NCBI GenBank assembly: GCA_017547755.1
Contig: JAFYOX010000107.1
Coordinates: 135,165-199,164, forward strand
Source of the DNA: Clostridia bacterium
Lineage (GTDB): Bacteria; Bacillota; Clostridia; Oscillospirales; CAG-272
Direction of reading: 5' to 3'
Length of the DNA stretch: 64,000 nucleotides
Made by a program: the position numbers and the translations under genes. The notes beneath the pieces were generated by a model. It was not told the origin of the DNA, did no database searches, and worked only from the letters and a program-made list of their open reading frames with translations. Positions 50,447 through 59,863 of this stretch are shown in pieces. Each line of letters begins with the position of its first letter. Position 1 is the first letter of the stretch.

Positions 50447-51670
50447 TCAATACCACGGACGAATCCGGTTGCCGTTTTCGTCCACGTACCACGAGTTACC
50501 CACCGCAGTGGAATCTTCAGCAGAGCCGGAAACTTCTTCTGCGGGAGTTTCTTCCGCTGTCTGAGAACTGCTGCTTGTAGTGGCATAGGGATTGGTCTGA
50601 GGAAGGGCTTTGGGCGTGATTGCTGTCCGGGGTTCTTCGTCCGGCTGAATTTCCACAACCGGATGACGGCTGTAGCTCAGGAGATCGGGGAGAATATTTT
50701 CCGTGAAGCAGAGATTGGTGATCGTGCTGTCGCGCAGAGCCTGCGCCTGTGCCGCCAGAAGATCGAGGTCGGTCGTGGACAGGACAACGCGCATATTGTA
50801 GATGCTGAAGCTGCCGTAGAGGGAGATGATATCCTGTGTCATGCGGTCGTACATTTCGTCGGGAGTGACGGAGGTGTAGGCGGTCATATCGATCCCCGTG
50901 AAGTCTGCCACGGAAGCGATGGTCTGGATGGCGTGGGCATTGGAGAATTCGAGGAAAACATCGTCGGTGAACAGGATGCCGAGCTGGCAGGAGCCGCCGG
51001 TGATTTCCGCGCATCCGGTCAGATAAGCGGCAATCTCGTCCGCAGGGATATCGGATTCGTCGATGACGGTGTTTTTGATCAGGATCTCATCCACGCCGAA
51101 CGAGGCAAGTTCGGCAAAAACGGTGCCGTCCACGATGGCATCCGTCCCGCGTTCCAGCAGACCGAAGGAAGTGTCCATCACGGCGCAGAGATAGCGATCC
51201 TGTGCTTTCGCCGCGGTGAAAGCCGAACGGACAAGCGCGAGACTGCGGTTGTCTTCCTCGTCGGGCACGGCGATGCGCGTACGTTCGCAGAGAGCCGGAG
51301 AGGTGTACAGCAGATTTCCTTCGCCGTCGGAAAGATCAAAGAGCAGGGTATCGTAGTGTTCCGCGAGGTTGTTTACCGCAGCGACGACGGCGTCCTCCGT
51401 ATGGTAATTGCGGAGTTCGAGACCGGCTGCGGAGATTTCACGGCTGGAAGCCGGCGTTTCCGGGAGCTGAGGACGTGAAGTGATCAGCTTGTCCGCCGGT
51501 TCGGCGGTATTCAGGATGGCTTCCGCCTCGGCGACCTTGACAGTCAGATAATGCCCGAGAAGGATGGAGGAAAAAGTGATGACTGCGGCGGCGAGAATGA
51601 CAAAAAGAATGCGGAACATGATCTTTTGGAATTTCGCGCTGCCGGAGTAGGTACGTCTGTAGTGTCTCAA
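50447..51670 (-). CDS. Membrane-anchored extracellular protein, GHL13-like
   Basis: 407 residues. One N-terminal helix (about 19-40), then a large exported domain. Repeated strand patterns such as YDTLLFDLSDGEGNLLYTSP, DEILIKNTVIDES and NMRVVLSTTDLDLL resemble the TIM-barrel GHL13/DUF4015 group, but catalytic residues cannot be fixed. The last 60 residues are Ser/Thr/Glu-rich and end in SWYVDENGNRIRPWY. It begins 2 bases after the PrsA-like gene, so both are cotranslated. Confidence 0.65.
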   Translation of the reverse strand: MRHYRRTYSGSAKFQKIMFRILFVILAAAVITFSSILLGHYLTVKVAEAEAILNTAEPADKLITSRPQLPETPASSREISAAGLELRNYHTEDAVVAAVNNLAEHYDTLLFDLSDGEGNLLYTSPALCERTRIAVPDEEDNRSLALVRSAFTAAKAQDRYLCAVMDTSFGLLERGTDAIVDGTVFAELASFGVDEILIKNTVIDESDIPADEIAAYLTGCAEITGGSCQLGILFTDDVFLEFSNAHAIQTIASVADFTGIDMTAYTSVTPDEMYDRMTQDIISLYGSFSIYNMRVVLSTTDLDLLAAQAQALRDSTITNLCFTENILPDLLSYSRHPVVEIQPDEEPRTAITPKALPQTNPYATTSSSSQTAEETPAEEVSGSAEDSTAVGNSWYVDENGNRIRPWY

Positions 51671-51672
51671 AA

Positions 51673-52695
51673 TCAGTCTTCCGTATCCGTAAGGTTGAAG
51701 ATGGAGTAATTCTGCAGTTCGTCGGTGGGCGTGACGGTCAGCGTTTCCGCAAAGGCTTCGACGGCAAGATTGTACAGCCCGCTGATGTAGTCTTCGCGGA
51801 GATCGTCAAAGTGCTTTTCGATGTACGCGGGGTCTTTTTCGTACCGCTTGATGATGCTGTAGCCGGCGGACGTTTTGACGACATCGCTGACTTCTCCGAT
51901 TTCCAGAGCGAACGCGGCGTCTTCAAAGGCGGTATCGAGGTAGCCTCTGGCGAAATAGTAGCCGTCATCGTTGTTGAACATGAAGAGGTCCTGTCCTTTT
52001 TTCTGGACGAGTTCATCGAAATCCGCGCCGCCGCTGATCTGACCGAGCAGTTCTTCGGCACGTGCGAGGCAGTCTTCGTCGGAAACACCGTTTTCATTGG
52101 AGCTGAGAAGCTGCTTGACGCGGATGAATTCGTCGCTGTCGAACACTTCACGGATCACGTTGTCGTCGTCCGGGATTTTTCCGGCTTCGGTCAGGGCATT
52201 GAGGAGTTCGGCGGAAAGAAGCTCGTTGCGGATGACGAAACGATAAACGCCGTCGTTCATATTGTACTGTGCGATGGCGTCGGCGTAGGCTTTGTAATCG
52301 TATTCGTATTCCTCATAGACGGCGTCCATGGTGATTTCGAGGGCATCGGTGATATAGGCGTCGTCGGCGCTGATGCCGTATTCTTCGCACATGGCGAGCG
52401 TTGCGTAGAGGGTGACGATGGATTTTTCGACGTCGGCGTTCAGCTCTTCCATAAGGGCAGCGCCGGATTCGCCGAGCCACATATCGGACGACTTGCCGGT
52501 CTCGTAGACTCTCTTGTAGTTGAGGGCAACGTAGCGGTAGAGTTCCAGCGGGACATCATGTCCGGCGACGGTCATGACGACGATCTGATCGTCTTTGGTG
52601 CTTTCGAGAAGTTTTTTATCGTCTCCGCAGGAGGTCGCGGAAAGGAGAACAGTTCCGAGGAGGACTCCTGCGGCGAGACGTGTTACAGTTTTCAT
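51673..52695 (-). CDS. PrsA/SurA-like foldase lipoprotein
   Basis: 340 residues. Lipoprotein signal (LLGTVLLSATSCG, Cys about 23). A SurA-like helical chaperone part (about 40-190) is followed by a parvulin-like PPIase region (about 205-300: LGQISGGADFDELVQKKG and GYLDTAFEDAAFALEIGEVS), with the family signature SAGYSIIKRYEK. The usual active-site His pair is not clear, so it may act as a chaperone without isomerase activity. Folds exported proteins. First gene of a three-gene minus-strand unit. Confidence 0.85.
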   Translation of the reverse strand: MKTVTRLAAGVLLGTVLLSATSCGDDKKLLESTKDDQIVVMTVAGHDVPLELYRYVALNYKRVYETGKSSDMWLGESGAALMEELNADVEKSIVTLYATLAMCEEYGISADDAYITDALEITMDAVYEEYEYDYKAYADAIAQYNMNDGVYRFVIRNELLSAELLNALTEAGKIPDDDNVIREVFDSDEFIRVKQLLSSNENGVSDEDCLARAEELLGQISGGADFDELVQKKGQDLFMFNNDDGYYFARGYLDTAFEDAAFALEIGEVSDVVKTSAGYSIIKRYEKDPAYIEKHFDDLREDYISGLYNLAVEAFAETLTVTPTDELQNYSIFNLTDTED

Positions 52696-52861
52696 GGAAA
52701 ATCTCCGTTATGATAAAATTATACATAATAAATATATCAAAATCTGATGAATACGGTATGAACAGGGATGGCGTTTTCGGTAAACAAACGGAAACCCGGG
52801 AAGGTTTCGGAAGAGCGTGAGTGTGTGCGGAATTTCCGCCAAAAATAGATTTCCATGTCTA

Positions 52862-52890
52862 TTGCAATCGCGGGTCGGATATGCTATAAT
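52862..52890 (+). promoter_or_regulatory. Promoter of hprK
   Basis: TTGCAA-17-TATAAT with TGC before the -10. Confidence 0.85.
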
Positions 52891-52941
52891 GTTGTCAATA
52901 TATTTCATATTTCAGAAATCTTTCAGAACGCAGGTGGCAAA

Positions 52942-53877
52942 ATGGATGATTTTATCACAAGAGTAAATCTGCAGAAAATTATTGACGAAAAAAATCTGAA
53001 GGTGGTATACACCCCGGAAGAACCGTCGCATATCATGATATCGAGCACGGACGTTATCCGTCCGGGTCTTGCGATGTCGGGATTTTTCGAACACTTCGAT
53101 AATCGCAGAATCCAGGTACTGGGCGATGCGGAAACCGCCTATATCCGCAGCATGGACGAAGAGACACGCCGGGTCCGCGCGACGGATTTCTTCCGCCGGA
53201 ATCCGGTGGCGGTAGTATTCACCCATGACAACGAAATTGACCCGCTGACGCTGGAGCTTGCGGAATGTTTTGAAGTTCCGGTTCTTGCGACGTCGGAAAA
53301 CACGAGTGATTTCGTTTCCTCGATGATCGCGTTCCTGCACGTACAGCTTGCGCCGCAGATCACGCGCCACGGGGTTCTTGTGGAAGTCTACGGCGAAGGC
53401 ATCTTCATCACCGGGGACAGCGGCGTCGGCAAGAGTGAAACGGCAATCGAGCTGATCAAGCGCGGTCACCGCTTCATCGCGGACGACGCGGTCGAGCTGC
53501 GCAAAGTATCGGCAAAGTCCATCGTCGGCAACGCGCCCGAAATGATCAAATACTACATCGAGCTCCGCGGTATCGGGATCGTGGACGTCCGCCGTCTCTT
53601 CGGTATGGGCGCCGTCAAGGACACCGAAAAAGTGGACATGATCATCAACCTCGAACCGTGGGTCCAGGGCAAAATGTATGACCGTCTCGGCCTCGACAGC
53701 GAATACTCCGACATCATGGGCATCAAGATCCCCACAACTACCATCCCCGTCAAGCCCGGCCGTAACCTCGCCGTCGTCATCGAGATCGCCGCGATGAACA
53801 ACCGCCAGAAGCGCATGGGCTACAACACTGCCGAAGAATTCAACAAAAAACTGATGCAGAGCATGGGCATTGAATAA
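52942..53877 (+). CDS. hprK: HPr kinase/phosphorylase
   Basis: 311 residues from MDDFITRVNLQKIIDEKN. N-terminal domain (about 1-130), Walker A ITGDSGVGKSETAIELIKRG (about 151-170), catalytic HRFIADDAVELRK, and the HprK signature LRGIGIVDVRRLFGMGAV (about 205-222). Phosphorylates HPr on Ser46 and so controls carbon catabolite repression with CcpA. No ptsH is nearby. CAGGTGG lies ahead of ATG 52942. Confidence 0.97.
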   Translation: MDDFITRVNLQKIIDEKNLKVVYTPEEPSHIMISSTDVIRPGLAMSGFFEHFDNRRIQVLGDAETAYIRSMDEETRRVRATDFFRRNPVAVVFTHDNEIDPLTLELAECFEVPVLATSENTSDFVSSMIAFLHVQLAPQITRHGVLVEVYGEGIFITGDSGVGKSETAIELIKRGHRFIADDAVELRKVSAKSIVGNAPEMIKYYIELRGIGIVDVRRLFGMGAVKDTEKVDMIINLEPWVQGKMYDRLGLDSEYSDIMGIKIPTTTIPVKPGRNLAVVIEIAAMNNRQKRMGYNTAEEFNKKLMQSMGIE

Positions 53878-53951
53878 AGCGATACCGATTGATGAGGGGG
53901 AACTTTTTGCAGAGGTTTCCCCCGTTTTCTGCAATTTGTGCATTTTATGTA

Positions 53952-53980
53952 TTGCAATCGGAGATACTGTGTGATATAAT
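53952..53980 (+). promoter_or_regulatory. Promoter of folT-folC unit
   Basis: TTGCAA-17-TATAAT with TGA before the -10. Confidence 0.85.
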
Positions 53981-54037
53981 TTTTTACGGCGGAAAGTTAT
54001 TTCTGTTCAAAAATCCAAAATTGAATAATCATTTTTA

Positions 54038-54139
54038 CAGAGTAGATACCGAGGCGTCAAGTGCCGGTGAAACGGGGAGTTGTTCAGCGGACGAAAGAAC
54101 GGAGACGTTCTGCGGTCACGGTATCGCATCCCGCTGTCA
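54038..54139 (+). promoter_or_regulatory. Tetrahydrofolate (THF) riboswitch
   Basis: The aptamer core appears in order: AGAGTAGATACCG, GGCGTCAAGTGCC, GGTGAAACGGGGAGTTG, GCGGACGAAAG and GGTATCGCATCCCGCTGT. The end pairs back on the start (ACAG/CTGT and GATACCG/CGGTATC). It matches the THF class and lies ahead of folate-uptake and folate-polyglutamation genes. The region to 54221 has no obvious terminator; control may be of translation. Confidence 0.93.
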
Positions 54140-54221
54140 TTCACAAGAGCGAAATCTCTCATAAATGTTCAGGCGGAACTGTAACTTTCCGTACATAATA
54201 TTTATGGGAGGTTTTTGTTTC

Positions 54222-54746
54222 ATGTTCACCAAACGCATTTCCGTACGCACCATCACCTATCTCGCGTTGCTTGCCGCGCTGGAGATCGTGCTCAACCGCT
54301 TCTGTTCCATCAATACGATGGGACTGAAGATCGGGTTCTCCTTTGTGCCGATCGTGGTGGCGGCCAGCCTGTTCGGGCCGGTGCATGCCGCCGCAGTCTA
54401 TGCGCTCGCCGATTTTCTCGGCGCGATCCTCTTTCCGATCGGTCAGTATCATCCCGGATTCACCGTGTGCGCCGCGCTCATGGGCTTTGTATGGGGGATC
54501 TTCCTTCATACCAGAGAAGGGCATCCCGGATTTCTCCGCATCCTTGCTCCGTCGCTCATCAACAATCTCGTGATCGGTCTGCTCATCAATACCGCGTGGG
54601 TTGCGATGCTCTACGGATCGAAAACGTATGCCGGATGGTTCCTCTACCGTCTGTCCGAATATGCGGTTCTTGTTCCGCTCAATCTCGTCATCACGCCCGT
54701 TCTTCTCCGGCTGTGCCGCGACCTCAGAAAATTTGTTATCAAATAA
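54222..54746 (+). CDS. folT: Folate ECF transporter S component
   Basis: 174 residues, about six membrane helices. Begins MFTKRISVRTITYLALLAAL, with NTMGLKIGFSFVPIVVAASL and VYALADFLGAILFPIGQYHP, typical of the folate family S components. Docks on the shared EcfAA'T module (encoded elsewhere) to import folates. GGGAGG lies 10 bases before the ATG at 54222. The THF riboswitch supports folate as substrate. Confidence 0.93.
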   Translation: MFTKRISVRTITYLALLAALEIVLNRFCSINTMGLKIGFSFVPIVVAASLFGPVHAAAVYALADFLGAILFPIGQYHPGFTVCAALMGFVWGIFLHTREGHPGFLRILAPSLINNLVIGLLINTAWVAMLYGSKTYAGWFLYRLSEYAVLVPLNLVITPVLLRLCRDLRKFVIK

Positions 54747-54761
54747 GAAATCAGGTAACGT

Positions 54762-56057
54762 ATGAACTACACCGAAGCTCTTGAATATATCCATTCCGTC
54801 AGCTGGAAGGGAAGCCGTCCCGGGCTTTCCCGCATCACCGAACTCTGCGAAAAACTCGGTCATCCCGAGGATTCCCTGAAATTCATCCACGTCGGCGGTA
54901 CCAACGGCAAGGGTTCTACCTGCCGGATGCTCTCCTGCATCCTCGAAAGTGCCGGATACCGCGTCGGTCTGTATACATCTCCGTTTGTAGAACGCTTCAA
55001 CGAACGCATCATGCTGAACAACCGCGATATCTCCGACGACGACCTTGCCTCCGTCACGGAATACGTGAAGCAGTTCGCCGATACCATGGAGGATGCCCCG
55101 ACGGAATTCGAACTCATCACAGCCATCGCCTTCGAATATTACCGCCGCAAGGAATGCGATTACGTCGTTCTCGAAGTCGGTCTCGGAGGACGTTTAGACT
55201 CCACGAATATCATCAAATCCGCCGTTCTGTCCGTCATCACCGGCATTGACCTCGACCATATGGCGTTCCTCGGCGATACCACCGCGAAAATTGCCGCCGA
55301 AAAAGCCGGGATCATCAAACCCGGATGCCCCGTTCTCTTCGGGGAAGGCGACGACAGTGCCGAAGAAGTCATCCGCAAAACCGCGGAAGAACGCGGCAGT
55401 TCCTACCTCCGCACCGATTTTTCCGCCATTGCCGATATTTCTTCCGACCTTACCGGAACCACGTTCACGTTCCGCGGACGTCCCGTGAAAATAGGCCTCC
55501 ACGGTCTCTATCAGACCCGTAACACCGCGACGGTGCTGACCGCGTGCGATCTGCTCCGCGATGCGGGACTTGCGATCTCCGAAGAAGCCGTTGACGCCGG
55601 ACTTGCCGCCGCCCGCTGGATGGCGCGCTTTGAAATTCTTACGGAAAATCCGCTCGTGATCTACGACGGTGCGCACAATCCGCAGGGGATCTCCGGTGCC
55701 GTCGAAAATGTCCGTCACTATCTCACGGACAAGTCCGCCGACGGAAAGGTACTCTTCCTCATGGGCGTCATGGCGGACAAGGATTACGACAAAATGATCG
55801 GGATGCTGGCGCCGCTCGCTTCGTCCGTGTACTGCGTGACCCCGCCGAACAGCCGCTCGCTGCCTGCGGAAGGCGTTGCCGCGGAATACGAAAGCTTCGG
55901 CGTGACCGCACGTGCGTTTGACGAACTCACCGACGGCGTGAACGCCGCCTGCGATGCCGCACGGGACGAAAAGCGTCCGCTCGTCTGCCTCGGTTCGCTG
56001 TATATGTATGCGGATGTCAAGCATGCCGTTTGTGCATGGGGGGAAACCGCACGGTGA
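54762..56057 (+). CDS. folC: Folylpolyglutamate/dihydrofolate synthase
   Basis: 431 residues of the Mur ligase superfamily. ATP loop HVGGTNGKGSTCRMLSCIL (about 45-63), YTSPFVERFNERIMLN, the Mg/folate site EVGLGGRLDSTNI (about 139-151), and C-terminal YDGAHNPQGI. Adds glutamates to folates to keep them in the cell. Follows folT by 15 bases under the THF riboswitch. Its stop overlaps the next gene's GTG start (GTGA). Confidence 0.96.
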   Translation: MNYTEALEYIHSVSWKGSRPGLSRITELCEKLGHPEDSLKFIHVGGTNGKGSTCRMLSCILESAGYRVGLYTSPFVERFNERIMLNNRDISDDDLASVTEYVKQFADTMEDAPTEFELITAIAFEYYRRKECDYVVLEVGLGGRLDSTNIIKSAVLSVITGIDLDHMAFLGDTTAKIAAEKAGIIKPGCPVLFGEGDDSAEEVIRKTAEERGSSYLRTDFSAIADISSDLTGTTFTFRGRPVKIGLHGLYQTRNTATVLTACDLLRDAGLAISEEAVDAGLAAARWMARFEILTENPLVIYDGAHNPQGISGAVENVRHYLTDKSADGKVLFLMGVMADKDYDKMIGMLAPLASSVYCVTPPNSRSLPAEGVAAEYESFGVTARAFDELTDGVNAACDAARDEKRPLVCLGSLYMYADVKHAVCAWGETAR

Positions 56058-56737
56058 AGTTTCGCAGAATTTTTGCCCTCGTTCTCCTCGTGCAGATGCT
56101 CGGAACGCTGACGTCCTGCGGACTTCTCGACCGTCTCGGCTTCGATACCTACGATTATATGAGCGAAACCGTGATAAAAACGCACGATGCGTCCGGGGAA
56201 ACGGCGGTCATGCTGGAGGATCTCTTAATGATCCTTGTGACCGATTCGCCCGTTCTGCCGACGTTCGGCAATATGGCGGAAGCGATCACGAATTACCGTG
56301 ACGCTGTGCTCGAATATCTTCTGGCAGGAGACTACGCCAAGTATTCCGGCAACGCGAAGCTGATCGAACGTGCGGTGAAGGAATATCCGGAATATCAGAT
56401 CACGCAGGTCATTCCGGAGCTGGAATTTGAATCCGCGATGTACCGCTGTTTCGGCGGCGACGTGATGATTACCCACGAGGACGGCAGCAAGTTCCGCTAT
56501 CTTGCCGATGCCGCCGTCTATATCCCGATGCTGGCGGTCGCCGATTCCGGCTATACGGCGGACGTGACCTCCCTTGCGGAGACGGAAAAGACCTACCGCG
56601 TCCGCTTCCGTGTGAAATCCGAGCCGGACGACACCGGCACCGTAACGGAGTCCGACGAATACTTCGCCCTCGTCATCAAACGCGAAGACGGAACGCTGTA
56701 TATCAAGAAACTGCTCCACGGAAATGAAGTGCAATAG
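56054..56737 (+). CDS. Lipoprotein of unknown function
   Basis: 227 residues from a GTG overlapping the folC stop. Lipoprotein signal KFRRIFALVLLVQMLGTLTS with Cys just after. The rest is a mixed alpha/beta domain (LADAAVYIPMLAVADSGYTA, TYRVRFRVKSEPDDTGTV, FALVIKREDGTLYIKKLLHG) reminiscent of DUF4878/NTF2-like lipoproteins. Function unknown; a folate link is not implied by sequence, only by cotranscription. Confidence 0.78.
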   Translation: MKFRRIFALVLLVQMLGTLTSCGLLDRLGFDTYDYMSETVIKTHDASGETAVMLEDLLMILVTDSPVLPTFGNMAEAITNYRDAVLEYLLAGDYAKYSGNAKLIERAVKEYPEYQITQVIPELEFESAMYRCFGGDVMITHEDGSKFRYLADAAVYIPMLAVADSGYTADVTSLAETEKTYRVRFRVKSEPDDTGTVTESDEYFALVIKREDGTLYIKKLLHGNEVQ

Positions 56738-56742
56738 AATAT

Positions 56743-56775
56743 AAAATGCAGGAAGCTGAAAACTTCCTGCATTTT
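56743..56775. terminator. Bidirectional terminator
   Basis: AAAATGCAGGAAG pairs with CTTCCTGCATTTT, T-run after, between the convergent lipoprotein and kinase genes. Confidence 0.88.
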
Positions 56776-56779
56776 TTAG

Positions 56780-59125
56780 TTATTCGATTGTCGGAAACTC
56801 CGCGTCTGCGCGGAAGAGGTCGCCGTCGCAGGCAAGAGTCAGCCTGCCGTTCATGCGTTCGCAGAGGCTGAGCGCGATGTTCAGACCGAGACCGCTTCCT
56901 TCGCTGTGGCGGCTGGCATCGCCGCGGACGAAGCGTTCCATCAGTTCGGAAACGTCCACGTTCAGCGTATCGCGGGAGATGTTCTTGAATGAGACGGCCG
57001 CGCGGTCGCCGGTTTTCGTCAGCGTGATGTAGACACGGGTGCCTTCAAGGGAGTATTTCACGATGTTTGACAGCAGATTGTCGAACACTCTCCACAGCAG
57101 ACGTCCGTCCGCAGAGAGGAAGACGTCTTCGTCCGTGAAGCGGCAGACCGGCGTCAGACCCGCGGCGGTCAGACGTTCCTCATATTCCCCGACCGCCTGA
57201 CGGAGCATCTGGTTCAGCTCGATCCGCTCGAAATTCACCGTGATCGCGCCGGATGCCGCCTTGGAGGCTTCCACAAGGTCTTCCGTCAGCTTTTTCAGAC
57301 GGAGCGAGTGCCGGTGGATCGTCTCCGCGTATTCGGCGGCTTTGCCGTCCGGCTGGATTTCGTGCCCGAGTTCCGCAAGAAGCAGATCGGAATAGTTGAT
57401 GATCGAGGTCAGCGGGGTCTTGATGTCGTGGGACACGTTCGTGATCAGCTCCGTTTTGAGGCGTTCGCTCTTCATCTGCGCCTGTACCGCCGCCTGTAAA
57501 CCGTCACCGAGCGAGTTCAGATGCTCCGCCTGTTTCCGGAAGATGAAGCGGAACTTTGAAGGGTCGGTTTTCTTATGGATGTTTCCGCCCGCCATGTCGC
57601 GGAGGATCTGCGTGATCGTGTGAGTCGCCCATGAACCGTAGATGAGCAGGGCACCGAAGAGCAGCGTCATCGGGAACCACAGGATCAGAGCGAAAGCAAT
57701 ATCGCGGGGATCAACGGAAAACGCCAGAATCAGAAACGTGATAAACATGTACAGGACGACCGCAAGTCCCGTCCGCCACGTCAGCGGAATACTGCGGCAG
57801 ATGCGCGGGAGAACACCGGAGCATTTTTTGTAAATCCGGTAAACGAGCGTGTTCGTCCACAGCGTACTGAGCTGGATACGGACGGAGATGAGGTACGCAA
57901 GTCCGTAGAGAAGCGTTCCCCAGCCGATCAGCAGGAACAGGAAGGCCACAAAGTCGGCGCGGATTGTGTAGATAAGCCAGTCGGCGATCCAAAGTACCAG
58001 TACCCCGAGCAGGAATGCCGCAAGAAGGACGATCTCCAGTGGAATCTTATCGATCCATGTCGGGATGACCTCACCGGAACCGTTCCGCCGTCCCGCATGA
58101 TTCAGATGACGGAACAGCGTTTTCAGCAGTTTCCGGAGCCGGTATGTGAGCGTGTTCGTCCACAGCGTGCCGCATTTGATGCGGACGGAGACGGTGTACG
58201 CGAACAGCCAGAGAAGGATGACTGCGGCGGTAAGGACGAAAATCCACGAAAAGTTATTGAAGAAGCTGTATATATAGTATCCGAACGGGCGTACGCCGCG
58301 CAGAAGCTGAGCATTTCTGTAGTTTCTTAAAGAGACAAGAAAATCCGAGAGTACCACGTCATGCAGAAATACCTCGAACGGAAACGGCAGAACGAGCAGG
58401 ACTGCCGCCACGATTTCCAGAGGAATTTTGTCGTACCACTGCAGAACGATATTTCCGGCTTCATCCCGTCTGCCCGCATTTTTTACGGAAGAAGCAAGCC
58501 GTTTCGGGAGACACCAGAAAATCCGGTACACAAGCGTGCTTTTCCAGAACGTCCGCGCTTTCAGCCGTACCGCAAGCGTGTGGCACAGCGCATACACAAA
58601 CGGCGACAGCAGAAGTACGAATACGGACAGCTCGAGCGGATCGGCACCGAAATACCAGCGTTCGAACAGAGTTCCCTGCGTAAAGGTATACAGCATCAGA
58701 TGAATCCCCACCGGAATCCCGATCATCAGCACGGCCGCAATTTCAAACGGAATCCGGTCGAATTTCGAGAGGGTGATCTCCTGCGCGCCGTTCCGGTGTC
58801 CTGCCGCACGCATCAGCCGGCAGAACAGCAGCACGGTCAGAAGCAGTCCGCCGATACACAGAAACGGCGCGGCATACCGGAGCGTATAGACCACATTCAG
58901 TGCATCGGAAACCACGCTCATGATCTGCTCGTACATCGCCCAGTTCCGGAAATTTTTATACAGACTCTCTCCGACCGTCTCCCAGAGTTCTTCCTGCGGC
59001 GTATCGTAGACGTCTCCCGATACTGCCGCCGCCGTGACGATAAACCCGAACACAGTCACAGCCACCATCACAAACAGCAGAGCCGTCAAAAGTCCCTTCA
59101 TCACGGAATTCGGATATTTTTTCAT
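56780..59125 (-). CDS. Sensor histidine kinase with triplicated membrane module
   Basis: 781 residues. An N-terminal helix and extracellular loop (about 10-85), then three copies of a module of about 100-120 residues at 109-210, 218-340 and 346-440: each starts G-R/H-R-x-x-x-G-x, runs through D-K/R-IP-L/F-EI, two helices, and ends in VR-L/I-K and TLW-x-NTL-x-YR. Two more helices (about 452-500), HAMP-like link, HisKA with H566 in NVSHDIKTPLTSI, and HATPase with GSGLGLNIALSLC. It phosphorylates the response regulator encoded just upstream. The signal is unknown. Confidence 0.93.
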   Translation of the reverse strand: MKKYPNSVMKGLLTALLFVMVAVTVFGFIVTAAAVSGDVYDTPQEELWETVGESLYKNFRNWAMYEQIMSVVSDALNVVYTLRYAAPFLCIGGLLLTVLLFCRLMRAAGHRNGAQEITLSKFDRIPFEIAAVLMIGIPVGIHLMLYTFTQGTLFERWYFGADPLELSVFVLLLSPFVYALCHTLAVRLKARTFWKSTLVYRIFWCLPKRLASSVKNAGRRDEAGNIVLQWYDKIPLEIVAAVLLVLPFPFEVFLHDVVLSDFLVSLRNYRNAQLLRGVRPFGYYIYSFFNNFSWIFVLTAAVILLWLFAYTVSVRIKCGTLWTNTLTYRLRKLLKTLFRHLNHAGRRNGSGEVIPTWIDKIPLEIVLLAAFLLGVLVLWIADWLIYTIRADFVAFLFLLIGWGTLLYGLAYLISVRIQLSTLWTNTLVYRIYKKCSGVLPRICRSIPLTWRTGLAVVLYMFITFLILAFSVDPRDIAFALILWFPMTLLFGALLIYGSWATHTITQILRDMAGGNIHKKTDPSKFRFIFRKQAEHLNSLGDGLQAAVQAQMKSERLKTELITNVSHDIKTPLTSIINYSDLLLAELGHEIQPDGKAAEYAETIHRHSLRLKKLTEDLVEASKAASGAITVNFERIELNQMLRQAVGEYEERLTAAGLTPVCRFTDEDVFLSADGRLLWRVFDNLLSNIVKYSLEGTRVYITLTKTGDRAAVSFKNISRDTLNVDVSELMERFVRGDASRHSEGSGLGLNIALSLCERMNGRLTLACDGDLFRADAEFPTIE

Positions 59126-59173
59126 AACAAACCTCCATTTTCAAGTCAGCTATTCACTATTCACTCTTAGTTC

Positions 59174-59863
59174 TTAGCTCTTTTCCAGCTTGTACCCCTG
59201 TCCCCACACGACCTTGATGTAGCGCGGTTCGGACGGATTGATCTCGACCTTTTCACGCAGATGACGGATGTGGACCGGTACCGAGCTTTCGTTCCCGAGC
59301 GGCGTGTCCTTCCAGACCTGCCGGTAGATCTCCGAGATCGAGAAGACCTTTCCCGGATTCTGCAGAAACAGGCGGAGAATGTTGTATTCAAGCGGCGTCA
59401 GCGAGATTTCCTCGCCGTCGAGCAGGACGATTTTGGAGACGTCATCCATCTCGATGCCGCCGCAGACGAGAACGTCCGGCTTTTTCTCGATTCCGCCGAG
59501 AGTCGCATACCGCCGCAGCTGCGATTTCACCCGCGCGATCACCTCGAGAGGGGAGAAGGGTTTGGTAATGTAGTCGTCACCGCCGACGGTGAGACCGAGG
59601 ATCTTGTCGTCCGTTTCGCTTTTCGCCGTGAGGAAGATCACCGGCACGTTGTACCGTTCGCGCAGCTTCACGGTGGCGGAAATGCCGTCCATTTCCGGCA
59701 TCATGATGTCCATCAGGACAAGGTGGACCGGATGTTCGTCGAGAACGTGCAGGGCTTCCAGTCCGGTGTATGCTTTGTATATGGTGTAATTTTCCGAAGA
59801 AAGGTAGATCTCCAGCGCGGAGACAATGTCGCGCTCGTCGTCGCAGATCAGAATATTGTACAT
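59174..59863 (-). CDS. OmpR/VanR-type response regulator
   Basis: 229 residues. Receiver with D8, D9 and phospho-acceptor D52 (MDIMMPEMDG), Thr in IFLTAKS and Lys in ITKPFSP. C-terminal winged helix (about 130-229) with LTPLEYNILRLFLQNPGKVF and VHIRHLREKVEINPSEPRYI. Controls transcription under its partner kinase, which follows after 48 bases. The nearest subgroup is VanR/WalR-like; no target genes are obvious nearby. Confidence 0.95.
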   Translation of the reverse strand: MYNILICDDERDIVSALEIYLSSENYTIYKAYTGLEALHVLDEHPVHLVLMDIMMPEMDGISATVKLRERYNVPVIFLTAKSETDDKILGLTVGGDDYITKPFSPLEVIARVKSQLRRYATLGGIEKKPDVLVCGGIEMDDVSKIVLLDGEEISLTPLEYNILRLFLQNPGKVFSISEIYRQVWKDTPLGNESSVPVHIRHLREKVEINPSEPRYIKVVWGQGYKLEKS

